A model generated the notes under the pieces. It did not search any database. It was not told the DNA's origin and saw only the letters and a program-made list of their open reading frames with translations. The position numbers and the translations under genes are program-made. From Hygrocybe punicea (lineage: Eukaryota; Basidiomycota; Agaricomycetes; Agaricales; Hygrophoraceae), in the NCBI GenBank assembly GCA_963556145.1, contig OY744461.1, forward strand, positions 620,001-684,000: a stretch of DNA of 64,000 bases, given 5' to 3'. Shown here piece by piece: positions 24,435 to 35,799 of the stretch (within the stretch, counting starts at the first letter, position 1; each line of letters opens with the position of its first letter).

Positions 24435-25868
24435 TTGCAATCACTCCTGGTGCAATTTCGGCCCCCTGCATGCACCCAAGAAGCCCTGACATTGGGATTA
24501 ATACTTCAGGTGAGCACACCATCCCTCTCACTCATCTCTCTTCATGCATATATGCACTGTCAGGCTTTTCACAGCCCTGCTCACTCGTTTTTCGAGTCTT
24601 TGCCTTGCCGTATTTCCAGCCCTTGCTCACTTGCTCACTCTCTTTGCTGTTATCCAGCACACCCAGGTGAATTTATATTGCCTGGAGTGTCTCCAGGTTT
24701 TCATCTGTCTCCAGGTTTTCATACCCTCGCCTCTACGAACACGCAGCTGGACCCAAACAATATTCTCTTTCCTCCCAGTATTATCAAAATTTTGGAACAA
24801 GGCTGGCATAAGCATATTCCTTTACAGTTGCTCTCAAATTCACGCTGCCATATGGCTCTTTATTGCCCTTCTGCTAGCAACACTCTTGCCATTGTGGAAT
24901 GTGGCCACCTTCAAATCCAGCAATCTGCTTTAGATGCGGCAGGGGAGTTGGAGATTTCCATGCCCAATTTCTGGGAGGCTTGGCCTTGCCTTTGCGACTT
25001 GATCGAGCAATACCTCAACTCTCCCCAGAAATGTCAGATTGTGGATGTATTTCATTCTCACTTTCATTTCATAACTAGTTGTCATGACTTCACGGACCTC
25101 TTCTGCCTGTATGTTCTGTACAACTCTCATATTCAGCAGGCTTTCATTCAACAATCCAACTCTTTTTCACCTGCCACCTTCCATTCTCATCTCTGGCTTC
25201 AGATCATCAATAACAATCATTCACACCAACTTGCAGCCATGCAAGGTACAATGGACAGTATCCACTCTGCCCCCTTTGTTTCCCAACCATCTGGTGCTTC
25301 CAAGGGCTCGCCAGCCAGTCAATCTCGTGCCCCAAATCTTGGTGTCTCCAAACGCACATCTTCAGCTCCTGAAAAATCGTCCGATGCTCCCATGGTGTGC
25401 TTCATCTGTCTCTCAGGCTCACACAGTGGATGCAAATTCCCCAAGCCAGGTAATGGCTTTCTTTCAAAAGGGGAAGATGGCTACTGGAAAGCCCTGGATA
25501 ACGTCCAAGTCTGCTTCCATTTCAATGGGCATGCTGGCTGCTCCTTCACTGATATGGTGATACCTGTATCTACTCCCATATCTGTTCCTTCTGTGGCTTT
25601 ACTTTGCATAATGCACAATCCCACCCTCAAGTCTGAGTTCTTTCCCATCATCACTCCCCTTAAAGCAGATAAATGGCACAAGCTCCTTTTGGCTGCCAGT
25701 GTACTAGATATTTTCTCTGATGTCCCTGAATGGTTGCATTCTGGTTTCCATATTGGCATTTGTGCTTCGATTTCTAAAGTTTTTTCCATCCTTAACCATA
25801 AATCTGCACTGGAGAATCCTTCCATTATCAATGATTACATTGCTAATGAAGTCAAAGAAGGGAGATAG
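24435..25868 (+). CDS. Gag-like protein fused to the start of the RT region
   Basis: The 477-residue frame contains helical segments (FWEAWPCLCDLIEQYL, LFCLYVLYNSHIQQAF) and then a zinc-knuckle-like motif CFICLSGSHSGC (about 25397-25435; C-x2-C-x4-H-x2-C). A second Cys/His group follows (CFHFNGHAGC). The last part (PEWLHSGFHIGI...ENPSIINDYIANEV) matches the segment that precedes reverse transcriptase in mushroom RT/YR elements. Nucleic-acid binding is expected from the knuckle. The frame is open to 25868, after which the RT continues in other frames, so the ancestral ORF has been broken. Confidence 0.55.
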   Translation: MQSLLVQFRPPACTQEALTLGLILQVSTPSLSLISLHAYMHCQAFHSPAHSFFESLPCRISSPCSLAHSLCCYPAHPGEFILPGVSPGFHLSPGFHTLASTNTQLDPNNILFPPSIIKILEQGWHKHIPLQLLSNSRCHMALYCPSASNTLAIVECGHLQIQQSALDAAGELEISMPNFWEAWPCLCDLIEQYLNSPQKCQIVDVFHSHFHFITSCHDFTDLFCLYVLYNSHIQQAFIQQSNSFSPATFHSHLWLQIINNNHSHQLAAMQGTMDSIHSAPFVSQPSGASKGSPASQSRAPNLGVSKRTSSAPEKSSDAPMVCFICLSGSHSGCKFPKPGNGFLSKGEDGYWKALDNVQVCFHFNGHAGCSFTDMVIPVSTPISVPSVALLCIMHNPTLKSEFFPIITPLKADKWHKLLLAASVLDIFSDVPEWLHSGFHIGICASISKVFSILNHKSALENPSIINDYIANEVKEGR

Positions 25869-25989
25869 TCTCATGGATATTCCCCAGGTGAATTTTTGGC
25901 CCTTTCAGCCCCTACCACACTTCTCCTCTCAGCTTGTGTTTCAATAAACCGCTTAAGCCTCGCCTCATTGAAGACCATTTGTTTCCTTG

Positions 25990-27250
25990 AAACAACCCTG
26001 TGATGTTGTCTGTCAACTCTGAAATCGATTACTCTGCCTTTTCTTGTGATTGGGAAACTTCTATCAACTGTTTTACTTGTGTTCTGAATGCTCCTCCAGG
26101 TACCAATTCAGCCATATTCAATAACGTTTCTTTATTGATGATTTTACTCGCATTCTGGTGTCTTCCCCAGGTACTGAAGTTGCCATTTTCAATGTCAATG
26201 CAGCCCACTGCCACATGCTGGTGGTGCCAGAAGATCACCTTCATGTGTGTGTCACCTGGAAAGGCTGTGTCCATATGGATCACTGTTGCTCTTTTGGCTG
26301 TACAAGTTCATTCAGGATTTTCAGCCGTGCTGCTGATGCAATCATATGCATTTACATTTTCAAATTGGTCGACAATATTCTCAAATGGGCTGATGACTTC
26401 ACATTCTGGTGTTTTCCCATCAAGCCCGCTATAGATGGTGGCTGGTCATATTCTTATGATGAATCCCTGGTCTGGGATGTGGCTGTGGATTTGGGTTGGC
26501 CTTGGTCTACAAAGCTGGGCAAGTGTATCCCTTTCACATCATCCTTCAACTACATTGGTTTTCACTGGAATCTCATCACAAAATCTGTCTCCCTTCCCGG
26601 ATTCAAAGCATACAAAATTCCTGTCAAAGCTTGTCGGCTGGGTTCCTGGTGCCTCTGTCACTCATAAAGAATGTGAATCTGTCATAGGCTCTCTTAATCA
26701 TTGCTCAGTCATCATCTTTGCAAGTCGTTCCCATCTCCCTTCACTTTATCATTTTCTGGAATCATTCACCTCTCGCTTCTTGCCCCTCGCCTTTTATTAA
26801 ACTCCACATTCCTTCTTCTACCCTCTCCGACATTTCTTGGTGGCATGATCAACTTTCCCTCCCTTGGCGAGGTATGAACATCTCCACTTGTCCCCTCTAC
26901 CATCTTTGTTGATGCTTCATCGTCATGGGGCATCAGCCTTGTCTGGGATGACTGTTGGTTGGCATGGCCCCTTGTGCCTGGTTGGCATTCTGATGGCAGA
27001 GATATTCGCTGGGCTGAGATGGTCATGGTTTTTCTGGCCCTGCTTACAATCATAAATCACAGTGCCTGTTCTGTCTCATTCTCTCTGTGATCTGATAATG
27101 CTGGTGTTGTGGGAGCCTTCGGTGCAGGCTTTTCACGTAACCACCATCAAAACTCGCTCCTCTGCCATGTCCTTCTTCTATTTCACAAGTTTGACATCTG
27201 GTTTTCTATTACCTGGATCTGCTCTGAAGACAACCTGGCTGATGGTGCTT
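25990..27250 (+). pseudogene. Reverse transcriptase and RNase H region, broken
   Basis: Blocks scattered over two or three frames match the reverse transcriptase of RT/YR elements: EVAIFNVNAAHCHMLVVPED (about 26173-26230; the first catalytic Asp seems replaced by Asn), HCCSFGCTSSFRIFSRAADA, and LKWADDFTFWCF (26380-26415; the ADD catalytic pair is present), then LGWPWSTKLGKCIPF and FNYIGFHWNL. The RNase H-like block is around 26900-27240 (DASSSWGI-like, SDNAGVVGAF, DNLADGASR). Stops and shifts show that it is inactive. Confidence 0.6.
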
Positions 27251-27599
27251 CAAGGTCTTTTCCCTTCCTGGTGTAATATTTTACCTCATCCACCTCATAT
27301 CCCATTTTTCTTGTGACCATTTGTCACCCCTGCAATTTCAGCTCCTTGATGTTGTTTTTGCCTCCCACTTTCTGTCATATTTAGCTCCTGCTTAGCGTGT
27401 GTTACTGTAGCTTGCGTGTGAATACTGTCACTTAGTTATTCAAAAAATGAGATTTCTTTCTCTGTTAATCGCCATGGGCTTTTCTTCTTATTTCCTTCAT
27501 GCTGTCTGATGCGACTTAACATTCACATGGCTGCCCTGGTTTCATCCTCTGTTTCCGATTTTGTGACAGCAAAACTGGTACCCTCTCTCATTCCCTCAT

Positions 27600-28600
27600 C
27601 TCTTGCTTTGTTTCTGCTGTCAATAGATCACACCCTGATCATGCCTGGGCTGTGTCGACTCATAAAAACTACAATGGGGATGTCTCAAGATTCATCCAAT
27701 TCTGCAATGCAAACTCAATCCCTGCATCAGAAACTCTTCCAGCATCTGAGCTCCTCCTATGCTCTTTTGTCGCTTCTGCCGCTGGTACACGTGGTAGCTC
27801 TTCAGTTTGTAACAATCTTTCTGGCATCCGTGCATGGCATATCGTTAATGATCTCCTGTGCCACAGTGGCACACACCTCTCCAACGTTGTCCGTGGTGTT
27901 GAGAATCTTGCTCCTGCTTCATCAAAGCACCAGCTGTGCCTCCTGGTTACCTACAACATGCTTGCAGCTTTGCATCACTACCTGTCTCCCTCTGATCCTT
28001 TTGACACTTGCATCCTCATGGCAGCTTTGTGTGTCTTTTGGAGCCAATACCATCTGGGCAATCTCCTGCCCCAGTTGGACCATTCACATAACCAAACATT
28101 TTCCCATCAATTTCAGACCTCTTCCCTCCAGCTTCTGCCAGAGGCTCTCACAAACTTCATCTCCCTTGGGATAAGGTAAAGTGCATGAAAGGTGCATATA
28201 TTGTGATTTGCTGCTAAGGTGGGCCACATACCCTATCACTGCCCTTGACTCCCACCTCACGTCGAATAAAATCCTCACTAATTTCTCTCTGTTTGCATAT
28301 AACACTCCTTCTGGGCACCTCGCCCTTTGTGTGTGAAAATTCTTGCCCGTTGTAACAGTGTTTGGACATGCCTTGGTTATCTGATTTTTTTGGGTCACAG
28401 CTTTTACATTGGTGGAACAACAGAACTTCTCCTTCACAGTGTCCCAACCAACATTGTAAGGATTCTTGGATGCTGGTCTTCTGACACTTTCTTGCACTAT
28501 TAGAGAGATCTTGAATCCAGCACCCCTCTCTATGCAGAACTTCTCCTGCCTCCTTGATATGTCATTTCCCTTGTCATGTTCCTTCATTAATTTTTGAGGT
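27600..28600 (+). pseudogene. Tyrosine recombinase of the retroelement, broken
   Basis: The frame at 27652-28179 gives an N-terminal core-binding domain: STHKNYNGDVSRFIQFC, LPASELLLCSFVASAAG and GIRAWHIVNDLLCHSG are typical of recombinases in mushroom RT/YR elements. The catalytic half, 28190-28560, is recognisable only across frames (an FGSQLLHW block where the family has an arginine-containing motif, then VRILGCWSSDTFLHY near 28450-28500). The active-site arginine and histidine are not clearly kept. Confidence 0.6.
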
Positions 28601-28793
28601 TTTTGGTTTTTGTTTCGTGTTTTCTGTTCAGGCTTGCCTTTCATCCCTTCTTGCCTTTCTTTGGGCAGATTGTCTCCACCTGCACATCACACACAAATCG
28701 TCAGTCATGTTCTTGTAGATTTAGCCCTCTCTTTATCTCATGCTAGCTACATTTCCCCAACTTCCAATTTCTCCCAAAAACCTATGACAGGAG

Positions 28794-28930
28794 TAGTGCT
28801 ACCAAAGTTCAGTTCAGTCCAGTTCAGACCCATTTTGGCTGAACCCTGAACTGAACCTGAACCACCCTGAACCGTTCAGATATTTTTTTCAGGGCCCGAA
28901 CCGGGTTCATGAACGGTTCAGACACTCAAT
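28794..28930. mobile_element. hAT-like element left end, truncated
   Basis: Begins TAGTGCTACCAAAGTTCAGT and continues with GTTCAG/CTGAAC repeats (GAACTGAACCTGAACC), closely paralleling the left end of the element at 61224 (TAGTGTTGCCGAAGTTCAGT). No right end is present nearby. Confidence 0.55.
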
Positions 28931-29998
28931 TTTATAGTTATCATGTATTCTACATGTAAAATTTCACAATTTATTCTAACTAACTACAAAACTCAATATA
29001 TTATTATTAAAAATTCAACCTCTGGCACTGGTGAGGCACCCATCTCCCTGTAACCTCGCGATGTGACGGCGAGTTCTGTTGTAGACCCGAATGGGAATCT
29101 ACGAAAAGGGGTGATCAGCTAAGAAGTGATCAGAGGAGTTTAGTGTCTTTGTAGTGTCTAATCAATCCAACCCGAATCCAGGGGTTCTGGATCAGAGGGG
29201 AAGTGTAGGGAGTGGAGTTACGAAGACTAATATGGAGACGATACGAAGGGAGGACTAAGAAATAGAACTGAAGGGGAGCGATAACCTGTATTTTCTATAT
29301 GGTTTGTAGTATAAGAGTACATCTTTTATACTACTGGGAGAGATCCTGTGCTGTAGTAACTATGTACTACAACCGAAGGCTGTAATTGATAGGAGAGGAG
29401 TGGAGCGGAGTATAGGAGGAATGATGCTATGTACTAGAAGACGGGAAACGTAGATACATGATATATGACTATAAATGTACTGATTCTGGGTCGTTAGAGA
29501 CATCGCATTGCGTGTAGGAACGATTCCGGAGGCGGAATCCGGAGCGGAATCGACGGAGAGAACCGGAATCGGGCGGAATCGATGATACGTGAATGGGAAT
29601 GGACGGGGACGAAGTGGGATATGAAGAGGATTCGGGTCCAGAGGGCCCGGAGCCTCTACATCCGGTCAGGACTCAGATAGAGACCATCCCTGGTCGATCC
29701 ATACGAAATAACGAAAATACCAGGGCCGTGGGAATAAATGAGCGGATGCGATGTCGAAAAATGGGTGGAAACAATGGTACAACGTGAACGAGATCGAAGC
29801 CGGCGGGTATTGAAGCGTCGGGAAGCAGTGGTCCGGAGCTACTAAAAGAGGGTGGGGCGAAACGGCTGGATAAAGGAACAACGGTCACGTGACGGGGCAA
29901 CAAATATAAACAAGAAAACTTTTCAACGCGACTTCAACAATCTCGACAACATCCTCAACAAGCCCAACAAGCCCAACAAACACCAACACCAACACCAG
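28931..29998. other. Non-coding leader, possible LTR-like sequence
   Basis: No reading frame is supported. The sequence is AG-rich with repeated GGAATCGG motifs (29527-29590). It could be an untranslated leader or an LTR remnant of the element that carries the gene at 29999, but no second copy of it was found in the window. Confidence 0.35.
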
Positions 29999-31464
29999 AT
30001 GTCGACGGAATACGACAATTTCCTCAACAATCTCGATGCGGAAACACGGCAAGATTTCGAGAGCGCTGTGGCCGAGTTACTAGAAGTCGACGTGGCTGGA
30101 ATCGATATCGTATGCGACGGATTCGAGAACGAAGCACGGCAATGGGTGGTGAGACGACGATGGGCCATGGTAAGAGATCCCGTTTCTGTAAACGGCACGG
30201 ACTAACGATACCCAACAGCGGAACTACAGAGGAATCTTGACGGAAATCCGGGACAACGGAATCGATGTGACGGAACCGAGGGATTTCTCGATGGGCGGAG
30301 AGATGGTGGTGGAGGTCGAGGAGTGGTTGCGGAGCTGGGAGGACTACGAACGGGAACGGAAAGAGGCGAGGCGTCGGGAAGCGTTACAGTTGCAGGAGGA
30401 AAAGGAGGAGGAAGCGAGGAAACAACGGGTCAAGGAGGCGGAAAGGATCGAGCGGCAACGGGCAGAGGAATCGCATCAGTACGAAGAGGAGATGAATAGG
30501 AGGGTGGAAGCGGAGAAGCGGATCGAGGAGGCGGAAAGGGCGAAGGCGGCAGAGGCAGCAAAAAGGGATAATGCAGCCGCGGAAAGGGACTGGGAGGAGA
30601 CTGCACAAACCAGCCGTCACGGAAGCGAGGACGAGGAGGGCACCTGGTCCGATCAGCAACTACGAAAATACGAGCGGCTTCAAGCACTCAACGCGATCAA
30701 ACACAAAAAGCTCAACCGGGATAAGAGGGTCAACCGGGACGACGAGACCGTTCACGGGGACTACAACAGCGGCAACGATTTCTCGAATGCGAGCGGGAAC
30801 GAGGACGCGGAACCGAAGGGAAAGATTCCGGGGGTAAGTGATATCTGGCGGACTCGTATATCCGTGGTGCCTAACTAATCCGTAGTACATGCAGTCGTTC
30901 CGGATCCGGCAATGCGATGTGTGCGTGACTGCCAACGCGGTTTGTCGCGGAATCGAGGGATACGCGTGCGATCGGTGCAAAAGACTTAAACGACATTGCG
31001 GATTGTCGACGAAAGGACCGGCCACCGGATCCAGAAAAGTGGAAAGGAAAGGGAAGGCGAAGGCGGGTAGTCCTAAGAGAAAGGTCGTCGCGAAGAAGAT
31101 ACCAAAGCCCGTGAGGAAGCCTAGGTTGCGGACCGGAGAGGCGTCGACGAGTAAGCGGACGCTAACCGACGTCGAACCAGATACGGAATCGGAGCGGGAT
31201 GATGGGAGGCGAGGGAATCCATTCAAGCACCCGCAGATCGGAGCCGGAATCAACGACCACGTCCGGGCAGTACGCAAGATGGCGACGGAAACGCAAAGGG
31301 AGATATCGACGATCGCGGACGGCTTCTCCGAGTACGTTGCGGAGGTCCATTCGAAGCTAACCCGTTGGACGAAGGAGCTGAACCGACTACGTGCGAACCA
31401 AGCCCATATCTTCGGCCAACTCGACATGATCGACGCAAAACTCGACGAAAGGAGAAGGGAGTAG
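29999..31464 (+). CDS. Coiled-coil protein with a six-cysteine cluster
   Basis: Three exons join in frame: 29999-30169, 30219-30833 and 30886-31464 (introns 48 and 52 bases with GTAAG donors and CAG/TAG acceptors), giving 454 residues. The N-terminus is acidic (MSTEYDNFLNNLDAE). The middle is a long charged helix rich in E, R and K (about residues 95-190), predicted to be a coiled coil. Exon 3 opens with CDVCVTANAVC and CDRCKRLKRHC, i.e. C-x2-C-x6-C-x6-C-x2-C-x7-C, resembling the mushroom variant of a Zn(II)2-Cys6-type cluster, followed by a lysine-rich stretch and a second helical segment. A DNA-binding regulator or a gag-like protein are both possible. The frame is intact, unlike most neighbours. 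Confidence 0.65.
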
Positions 31465-32189
31465 AAGGGAAATGGACGGAAAAGGAGGGGAAACGAACCG
31501 CGGGACAATGTACATAAAAATAAAATGAGTACATAATAAAGTCTATAACGGAAAGGGAGAAATGGGTAACTACATAAGCCAGAATCTGGAGGTCGAGGTG
31601 GAGGGCGGGACCGGAATACAACGGACACGGAATGGGATCGAAACAAATGGGAAACAAAGAAAACTATAAACGGAAACGAAAATATAAATAAGTGGAGGCC
31701 GGGAGCGTGAACGGAAAGCGGAACGGAGGACGAAAACGCAAAAATGGGTGACAGAAACGGGTCTATATCCCCACAAGAGTTTCTGAAAGAAGGTCGGAGG
31801 CGGAACAACGAGAGGAGGTGGAGAACTTCTTGCAAATATTCGAGCGAGGTGTTGAGGGGGCGGAGGTCCAGAATGCGATCACAAAGTAGAATGAAGACGG
31901 AAACGAGGAATAAAATAAAATCGAGAACCGGAGTGCCGACACCAACACGATCCCATGTGACGGGTGTGCCGCGTGACGGGTCTAAAAACGACGGGGTGCC
32001 CCAAGCGGGCGGAAACGACAAAGTGCCCCAAGTGGGCGAGGAGGGAACCGGAGACGATGCGGGAACAACGAGGGGAACCGGGAATGAAGGGGTCGACATA
32101 ATGGAACCGGGACCATTTCAGAGTCTTCTGTCGTACTTGGACCTAAAACGGTAGAAAAAATTAGTAGTAATGAAAAGAAAAAAGAGAGA
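31465..32189. other. Purine-rich 3' region, no supported gene
   Basis: The strand is strongly GA-rich. A frame at 31744-32154 encodes repetitive V-P-x-x-G-type sequence (VTGVPRDG, DGVPQAG, DKVPQVG) and may be part of the same mobile element, but I cannot support it as a gene. Confidence 0.35.
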
Positions 32190-32411
32190 CGTACCGGAAT
32201 CTGAGAGAACTTTGCCCCAATGGACCATTTTCTTCCCTACAGCCGATGCAAGGTCCTTGTCATTTGTAGACGGAGGGCCGTCAGAGTCCAGGACCATCTC
32301 TGAGCTATCAGCGGGGGCAGCAAGTCATTTGTCGGTTGTGGCAGCATTCGCGTTAGTGGCCCTCTTTGTCTTGGCTGCTTGTTTTCGCTTCTTGACAGCA
32401 TTGTTGCCCAT
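32190..32411 (-). pseudogene. 5' fragment of a small basic-N-terminus protein gene
   Basis: On the minus strand from 32411 the frame reads MGNNAVKKRKQAAKTKRATN, then a TGA at 32325-32327 (after TTDK), then continues LAAPADSSEMVLDSDGPPS and ends at a GTACGT donor at about 32195. Lysine-rich starts of this kind are common in mushroom proteins of unknown function. No credible downstream exons follow. Confidence 0.35.
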
Positions 32412-32799
32412 GGTGGATGGAGAGTGGCTTGCTTACATGATTCATGTGGTGCCAGAAGTAAAGGGAATAACACAAAGGGGACGGACTGTCTTTGAACCAA
32501 CTTCGGTGAGCAACTAAAAGGGGTTCGGGCAGATGTTGGTAGATAGTTTCTATAGAATTTCCGAGCGTTTTGCACCCGCATGAGCCATCCGACTGCAGGT
32601 GGCGATCCAAAATTTTGACTTTTTAAAAATTGAAAATTGGGTCTCCTGCTTGGAGGTGCAACTAGAATTATATTTCGGGAGCTCAAATACAAATTTTCAT
32701 AAGAAACGGCCACGAATTGAGTGAGCTACAGTGATTCAAAATCTACCTATCAAAATAATTACCAAAAATGGCAATGGCCAAGTCACGTGCAAAGTACAA

Positions 32800-33336
32800 T
32801 AATGAGCTCTGGGAAGCAATTATAGAAGCTCTGGATCAGAACCCACAGTGATTTGTAGGCCAATTTGCTTTCAGAGATGGCACAGTCCTAATCAGTAATT
32901 AGATAATTGATAAAGAAATGACATATACATTATTGCATGTGCATCTTGTTTTACTGCTGCTGCACTGTTATTTTATCATCCTGGACTCCTGTACATGTAC
33001 CCTAGTGGTTGAGGTCACCGCTGCTGTATTTTTCAGAGTCCTAGTTAAGTAATACATGGAAGTGTGCAAATTATGCTGGTGACTATGTCAGTTTAGACAT
33101 GTCCTGCTTCCATAAACCTCACCTCAATCACTAGGGTACATGTACAGGAGTCCAGGATGATAAAATAACATTGCAGCAGCAGTAAAACAAGATGCACATG
33201 CAATAATGTATATTTCTTTTCTTTATCAATTATTTAATTACTGATTAGGACTGTGCCATCTCTGAAAGCAAATTGGCCTACAAATCACTGTGGGTTCTGA
33301 TCCAGAGCTTCTGTAATTGCTTCCCAGAGCTCATTA
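32800..33336. repeat. Fold-back (long inverted repeat) element
   Basis: 32800-33015 and 33121-33336 are inverted copies of ~216 bp that differ at only a handful of positions, separated by ~105 bp. The outer tips read TAATGAGCTCTGGGAAGCAA and its complement. No coding capacity. A MITE or fold-back element is likely; target duplications were not recognised. Confidence 0.8.
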
Positions 33337-33801
33337 ACTGAAGGGATGGATTGTGTTAGACAGTATGAATTGTATTTTGCACAAGCACTCCATAATTGGA
33401 CTTAGCAAAATTGTGGCTGGCTTTGTTTACTAACATTTTCTTCAAGCCGTATTGGAGAGGGTGAAGAGGAATAAGAGTTCTGAGTTTTAAAAAGGCCCTT
33501 TCGGAGATCCAATATTTCGGAAGTTCCCTATAGGTAGTATAATGTGTATTAACTTCTCGCCTCTCACCCTCGGAAATTCGGCTTGGCAGGAGCCTAGGAA
33601 AACACGGTATATGTACTTCTAGCCCCTTTGAAAAACTAAACAAGTTTCTCCCTACAATGTTCTTCATAGGACTTCATCTGACAGCATAATTTGTATAATA
33701 CCATTTTGGGTGTCAAAAAACACTAGTTTACCTTTTTAGTTCATCCACAGCCCACCATATACTAAATATTGTCCAAATATAATTGCAGCAGTATGTAGCC
33801 C
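33337..33801. other. No gene recognised
   Basis: Contains one short minus-strand frame (33356-33667) without motifs. Confidence 0.4.
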
Positions 33802-34160
33802 TTATTGTTATTGTCACGTGACTTGGCGCCGTGACCAAAACACTTCATTTTACTCGCGCAGAATGCAATTGCCATATCTCCCTCAAATCACATCCTATTG
33901 ACTAGCGGTTGAAAATATGGGCTTCTACAGTCATTGTCTCGGTGTAAGCCACTTTCCAGACACTAATTCACTTTTTTTATAAATCAACTTTTTCGCAGGT
34001 TACACCATCGTGCAGCAGTTCTATAACGAGCAAGCATAATCCTAGTCATGGGAAACTGGTGAGAATTTATTCTATGCTATACTATGTTGGTGCTCATAGC
34101 ATTTAAGACTCAGTATACCTCTCCGAAGCTTCATTTTTCAACCTGCATCATTTCAGTTCG
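33802..34160 (+). repeat. E1 left terminal inverted repeat
   Basis: Matches the reverse complement of 39946-40302 with few differences for most of its length, including TTGTCACGTGACTTGGCGCC near the tip. Confidence 0.85.
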
Positions 34161-34444
34161 CATCAGCAGTACTGCCAGCGGTGCTGGTGACCCAGCTTCA
34201 TAAATTAGTGTCATAGGTTGATCAATCATGTATATACAGCCTATTGTCTATTATATGTTTGCTCATCCAGCCTTTGTCTGACGCTCGTGAGTTACATAGC
34301 AAAACATGGCAGAATATTCAAACAAATGTTCTACACGCTACAGCATATCAATTGGATACCAGATCCCAGCTATTTTCCACAATACTAACAAGAAAAGAAT
34401 GATTGGAAAGGGGGAAAAATCAAAGTAGAAGACCAAGATGTTGC

Positions 34445-35647
34445 CTACACGTATCCGCAGTGCCTGAACCACCCAAAGATATCATCACTAGTACTCTCAT
34501 ATAATGCTTCGAGCAAGACACAAACAACCTCCATTGATGAGAGTTCAGACATGGCAAGGCGGGCATATTCCCCATTGCAGCGAAGGTGATACTTCATGGC
34601 AGAGAATGCAAGTTCGATCAGGTTGTAGTCAGGAGAGTACAGCGGTAAAAATTCGTATCACATGCCTCTAGCATGAAGAGAACAGCATGAGCCGCAGCCT
34701 TCAAGTTATAAGCATACTGACATTGAGAACTCACCGAGAAGTAATAAAATCCAAAATCACAGGATTTTTGTGAATTCGGCAATTATCCATCACTATCACG
34801 GAGTTTGGTTCTGGAAACGGGGACATCTGATCTAACAAACGAGAGATGAAGTCACAGAAAAGATCTGAATCAAATGAGCCTTCGATGATATCACAATGAA
34901 GGATGCCATCATTGAGAGACAGTGCCGGTAGTACTGAATAGCTACAAGAAAAAGGCTCAGCAGTACTGCCCATGATAATAAAAGAGAGAATTACCGTCGC
35001 CCATGGCAGAAAAATGCTTTCCGAGTAGCTGGCCTCCCACGGATGGCCCAGGCTCTCCCCCGATATGTTGTGCGGCGATCAACTGCACTCTCATCAACAA
35101 AGACAAGCTGATTAGCTTCATAGGTCCCAATCCGAGCTGCAAAGTCTGTTCGTAGCTCTGCACTTCGTTCAATCGCTTCCCAAGTCAGCTGGGATACCTG
35201 TAGTATAAATATCATTGCTATAGAATTAGAAATGAGCACATACCCTCTTCATCGTGAATCTCCCTTTCTGCAGTGTCCGCCACACCGTATTTAGGGACAC
35301 TGATACTCCACACTTTGCTTGTAAGTCCAAACGTAGCTCATCGAGATAGAGGTTGGGTGCTCTGGTCATGGTGGCGAGCAAATGCTGTGATAATTGATCA
35401 GTGACATAAATGACACAAAAGCCCCATGTACTTCAATGTCATAATCACAGAGCACCCGCTGGAGTTGATGTTTTACTTTTGATGCTGGCACCATGACAGC
35501 GCCTGTCTGCCCAAAGTGTGCCATTATCCTTTCCACTGAGCGCTTGCTGACATCTGTGTACATGCAGACATCATCCATAGACATCGATGTTGATAGACGG
35601 ACGACAATCCATTGCACTAGCTCAGGGATGGCTTTGCCTTGAACCAT
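34445..35647 (-). pseudogene. E1 transposase (Tc1/IS630-like, DDE_3), inactivated
   Basis: Five exons at the same intron positions as the E2 copy. N-terminal helix-turn-helix region (VQGKAIPELVQWIVVRLS, then DVSKRSVERIMAHF), then LYLDELRLDLQAKCGVSVSL. Catalytic motifs: LVFVDESAVDRRTTYRGRAW (first Asp), VIVMDNCRIHK (second Asp) and YSPDYNLIELAFS (Glu). The E2 motif reads YSPDYNPIE, so the conserved Pro is Leu here. In the last exon GMRYEF of E2 is GM-stop-YEF: TGA at 34658-34660, consistent with CGA to TGA. The truncation removes the catalytic Glu, so the protein should be inactive. Confidence 0.8.
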
Positions 35648-35799
35648 CAGTGATACGAGGTGAGTGGAAAGTTGCCAAGTTGAACTTGCTTACCATTTTC
35701 GCATGCTTTCCCACCGTTCAATAACACTCGAGTTCACTATTTCATCTAGGACAATGGTTCAACTGTGGGAGCTGGCTAAAAGGACGATAATTTCTCCCA

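Larger units (their letters stand above)
23170..28620 (+). mobile_element. RT plus tyrosine-recombinase (DIRS-like) retroelement, degenerate
   Basis: One strand carries, in order, a TATA-containing leader, P/S-rich frames, a gag-like frame with a Cys/His motif, a reverse transcriptase region, an RNase H-like region and a tyrosine recombinase. That order, with a recombinase instead of a DDE integrase, defines DIRS-like retroelements. Outside the first ORF the frames are broken by many stops and shifts. The element boundaries are estimates; I did not find clear terminal repeats. Confidence 0.65.

Noticed and set aside
30660..32099. 479-residue open frame on the minus strand
   Set aside because: It overlaps the supported plus-strand gene at 29999-31464 and is open because that strand is purine-rich with few stops in the complement; composition (F, S, P, R rich) and lack of motifs mark it as a shadow.
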